From Achromobacter ruhlandii (GTDB lineage Bacteria; Pseudomonadota; Gammaproteobacteria; Burkholderiales; Burkholderiaceae_B): 64,000 bases of DNA. Location: positions 47,078 to 111,077 of the forward strand of contig NZ_CADIJL010000019.1 of the NCBI RefSeq assembly GCF_902859695.1, read 5' to 3'. Position 1 is the stretch's first letter. Every line of letters starts with the position of its first letter. Below, piece after piece: positions 62,951 to 64,000 of this stretch. The translations under genes and the position numbers were made by a program. The notes under the pieces were generated by a model. That model had not been told where the DNA came from, did no database searches, and saw only the letters and a list, made by a program, of their open reading frames with translations.

Positions 62951-63715
62951 ATGAACAAAGATCCTCACTTCGCCGATGCGCTGTTCCATGCCGAACGCGT
63001 TGCCGGTCTGCGCGCCGACCTGGCACTGGCCCTGCGCGCCGCCGCGGCCCACGGACTGGGCGAAGGGGTATGCAACCACTTCAGCGTGGCGCTACCAGGT
63101 GACACTGATCACTTCCTGCTGAATCCCCGCGGGCTGATGTGGCACGAAGTGCAGGCGGAAGATATCGTGCTGGTCGACGCGCAAGGCTGCAAACTGGCCG
63201 GCCGTCACGAGGTCGAGCCCACTGCAATGTTCATCCATGCCGCGATCCATCGCATCGCCGGCAAGGCCTGTGTGCTGCACACGCATATGCCTTACGCCAC
63301 GGCCCTGACGCTCACGGCAGATCGCACGCTGGACACCACGTTGTCGCAGAACGCCATGCGCTTTCATGGCCGGATCGCCGTGGATGGCGAATACAACGGC
63401 CTCGCTCTGGACGCGAGCGAAGGCGAACGCATCGCCCGCGCCATGCAGGGCGCCGATATCGCCTTCCTGGGCAATCATGGCGTGGTGGTATGCGGCGAGC
63501 GTCTCGACTACGCCTACGACGACCTGTTCTTTCTCGAGCGCGCCTGTACCGCGCAGGTATTGGCGCAGTCCACGGGACGGCCGCTGGTGCCTGTCGCTCC
63601 CGGACTCGCCGCCAAGGTCGCCGCCCAGATCCAGAGCGAACGCCTGCAATCGGAGCTGTTCTTCACCGCTCTCAGGCGTCAACTGCCGGAGACGGCACGA
63701 CACCAGCCAGGCTGA
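62951..63715 (+). CDS. Class II aldolase/adducin family protein
   Basis: A 254-residue zinc-dependent aldolase-like protein. G-E-G-V-C-N-H-F-S, H-E-V-E-P-T (Glu89) and V-L-H-T-H-M-P-Y-A (His110, His112) supply zinc ligands and base, and L-G-N-H-G-V-V-V a further His. L-L-N-P-R-G-L-M-W replaces the usual phosphate loop, so the substrate may be unphosphorylated. The start is set at M-N-K-D; an upstream ATG in frame lacks homology. With the HAD gene it may form a small hydroxy-acid catabolic unit. Confidence 0.88.
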   Translation: MNKDPHFADALFHAERVAGLRADLALALRAAAAHGLGEGVCNHFSVALPGDTDHFLLNPRGLMWHEVQAEDIVLVDAQGCKLAGRHEVEPTAMFIHAAIHRIAGKACVLHTHMPYATALTLTADRTLDTTLSQNAMRFHGRIAVDGEYNGLALDASEGERIARAMQGADIAFLGNHGVVVCGERLDYAYDDLFFLERACTAQVLAQSTGRPLVPVAPGLAAKVAAQIQSERLQSELFFTALRRQLPETARHQPG

Positions 63716-63791
63716 AGCGGGCGGACCACGGGCGGGGTCACGCGCTTCCAATGCAAGGCCGCCCTGCCATGGGTCTATTCAAGGCCATAAA

Positions 63792-63830
63792 GAAAAACCC
63801 CGCAGGCGTCAGCCTGCGGGGTTTTCTTTT
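63792..63830. terminator. Bidirectional terminator between aldolase gene and rRNA operon
   Basis: AAAACCCCGCAGGC and GCCTGCGGGGTTTT form a 14-bp perfect stem around GTCA, followed by CTTTTT on the plus strand and by TTTTTC on the minus strand. It would end both the aldolase transcript and the rRNA transcript. Confidence 0.92.
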
Positions 63831-63839
63831 TGAATAACT

Positions 63840-63953
63840 GCCTGATACTGACCTACTTTCACAGACGTCCGTCCACTATCATCGGCGCGAAGGCGTTTCA
63901 CTGTCCTGTTCGGGATGGGAAGGAGTGGTACCACCTTGCTATGGTCGTCAGGC
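63840..63953 (-). rRNA. rrf: 5S ribosomal RNA
   Basis: About 114 nt on the minus strand. The 5' GCCTGACGACC pairs with the 3' end GTATCAGGC, and the conserved CCCATCCCGAACAGG and GATGATAGTG elements of 5S rRNA are present. The 23S gene would lie beyond the right edge. The 47 bp to its right are the 23S-5S spacer or the 23S end. Confidence 0.97.
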
Positions 63954-64000
63954 GTAACTGGTTGAGAGATTGTCTTTGGGGACAACCGCTCCAATCTTGG

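Noticed and set aside
1..64000. CRISPR array, insertion sequence, prophage or tRNA gene
   Set aside because: No regularly spaced repeats, transposase or integrase motifs, terminal inverted repeats or tRNA cloverleaf with GGTTCGAATC-like arm were seen on either strand.

Overview
The window is high-GC DNA of a betaproteobacterium of the Alcaligenaceae type (Achromobacter/Bordetella-like). This is inferred from two Bug-family tripartite-tricarboxylate-type binding proteins, a lysine-rich HU fusion like the Bordetella BpH2 protein, many LysR-regulated catabolic units, and a 5S rRNA of beta-proteobacterial form at the right edge. Most of it reads as ordinary chromosome. I saw no CRISPR array, insertion sequence, prophage or tRNA.

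Layout. 1-935: end of a DadA-like oxidoreductase and an Asp/Glu-racemase-family gene. 1037-4085 (minus): an ABC system of the TrpXYZ/COG2984-4120-1101 type. 4328-5284: aldo/keto reductase. 5312-10850 (minus): a malonate unit (GntR regulator, malonyl-CoA decarboxylase, enoyl-CoA hydratase family protein, malonyl-CoA synthetase, then a Bug protein behind a terminator). 10962-19146: SpeE-like protein, thiolase, two acyl-CoA dehydrogenases, and a LysR / CoA-transferase / MaoC / Bug unit. 19407-28004: an OprB porin, a XylFGH-like sugar ABC transporter, a lactonase and a uronate-dehydrogenase-like enzyme, facing a tautomerase-LacI pair. 28149-31583 (minus): ProVWX-like osmolyte uptake. 32000-34633: cyclopropane fatty acid synthase and a Bcr/CflA pump, back to back. 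35097-35538: rpmB-rpmG behind a roughly 300-nt leader. 35737-39595: a branched-chain amino-acid type ABC system with fused permeases and one ATPase. 39603-44115 (minus): SulP transporter, phosphonopyruvate hydrolase, hemerythrin protein and D-Ala-D-Ala carboxypeptidase. 44514-46914: HU fusion, MarR regulator, MFS pump. 47001-54550: leuS-lptE-holA-proA and small genes. 54608-63715: amidase, LysR/MFS pair, C39-like peptidase, hydroxyacyl-CoA dehydrogenase, small proteins, LysR/HAD pair and class II aldolase. 63840-63953 (minus): 5S rRNA, the tail of an rRNA operon that continues to the right.

How the genes work together. The malonate unit would activate malonate to malonyl-CoA and decarboxylate it to acetyl-CoA; a Bug protein in place of the usual MatC permease suggests uptake by a TTT carrier encoded elsewhere. 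The porin-ABC-lactonase-dehydrogenase operon would bring a sugar or uronic acid through both membranes and oxidise it through a lactone. A perfect LacI-type palindrome lies on its -35 box, and a LacI gene closes the locus.

The most interesting signals are the structured leader before rpmB, a perfect 16-bp-arm hairpin before the carboxypeptidase gene, the fused LivHM transporter without LivF, the phosphonopyruvate hydrolase next to a SulP transporter, and several perfect or near-perfect palindromes that pair naturally with adjacent regulators. I found no convincing wholly new multi-gene system.
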